Shown here: positions 5,183 through 5,272 of the stretch, one piece after another
How positions within the stretch are numbered: position 1 is the stretch's first letter
How the letters are laid out: every line of letters begins with the position of its first letter
NCBI GenBank assembly: GCA_013153895.1
Contig: JAADDN010000020.1
Location: 1 to 5,272, forward strand
From: Thermoproteota archaeon
GTDB lineage: Archaea > Thermoproteota > Thermoprotei > Thermoproteales > Thermocladiaceae
Length of the DNA stretch: 5,272 nt
Reading direction: 5' to 3'
Notes under the pieces: generated by a model
The model's database searches: none
The model's input: only the letters and a program-made list of their open reading frames with translations
Told to the model about the DNA's origin: nothing
Translations under genes and position numbers: made by a program

Positions 5183-5272
5183 GCCGGGGTGGCCGAGCCA
5201 GGCCCAAGGCGCGGGACTTGAGATCCCGTCCCCGTACAGGGGGCGTGGGTTCAAATCCCACCCCCGGCGCCA
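5183..5272 (+). tRNA. tRNA-Ser (anticodon UGA), with encoded CCA
   Basis: All parts fold: a seven-pair all-G:C acceptor stem (5183-5189 with 5262-5268), D stem GCC/GGC (5192-5194 with 5208-5210), anticodon stem CGGGA/TCCCG (5212-5216 with 5224-5228), a long variable arm with a CCCC/GGGG stem (about 5230-5242), and T arm GTGGG-TTCAAAT-CCCAC (5245-5261). The anticodon loop CTTGAGA puts TGA at 5219-5221, reading UCA and, by wobble, other UCN serine codons. Discriminator G5269 and the class II variable arm agree with serine rather than leucine, which has A73 in archaea. CCA is encoded at 5270-5272, where the window ends. There is no intron. GC content is about 73% (66 of 90 bases by hand count), as expected in a hyperthermophile. 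Confidence 0.97.

Noticed and set aside
5183..5272. tRNA-Leu identity, suggested by the long variable arm and similar anticodon stem
   Set aside because: The anticodon is TGA and the discriminator base is G, both serine features; archaeal tRNA-Leu has A73.

Overview
The window looks like a piece of chromosome from a hyperthermophilic or thermophilic archaeon, most likely a member of the Thermoproteota (Crenarchaeota). The protein genes are AT-rich and use many AGA/AGG and ATA codons. The one tRNA gene is about 73% GC by hand count, with an all-G:C acceptor stem. Several genes appear leaderless, with TATA-like boxes about 20-30 bases before the start codon. The small tyrosine phosphatase and the Mer-like F420 enzyme are typical archaeal proteins. 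I cannot name the genus from sequence alone.

Layout from left to right. Positions 1-98 carry no gene I can support, but begin with a perfect 11-base inverted repeat. A small unrecognised gene (99-437, +) then converges, with only 4 bases between the stops, on a two-gene minus-strand unit. That unit is hemC (hydroxymethylbilane synthase, 798-1733), whose stop overlaps the GTG start of an unrecognised 119-residue protein (442-801). A 61-base intergenic region at 1734-1794, rich in short palindromes, separates hemC from a divergent plus-strand operon. The operon encodes a 162-residue HCX5R protein phosphatase (1795-2283), an M20 metallopeptidase/deacylase with all expected metal ligands (2297-3544), and a coiled-coil protein with one membrane segment (3541-4110, overlapping the M20 stop by 4 bases). 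After 38 bases comes a gene for a Mer-like F420-dependent methylene-tetrahydromethanopterin reductase homologue (4149-5153), probably with its own promoter. The window ends exactly at the encoded CCA of a tRNA-Ser(UGA) gene (5183-5272).

How they fit together: HemC makes the linear tetrapyrrole that leads to uroporphyrinogen III and then haem, sirohaem or cobamides. The Mer homologue points to F420 and a tetrahydromethanopterin-type C1 carrier. The phosphatase, M20 enzyme and membrane protein look co-transcribed, but nothing in the sequence ties them to one pathway.

I found no mobile element, CRISPR array or defence cassette, and no convincing novel system. The most useful leads are the two uncharacterised proteins translationally coupled to enzymes, the palindrome-rich divergent promoter, and the Mer homologue with its distinct codon choice.
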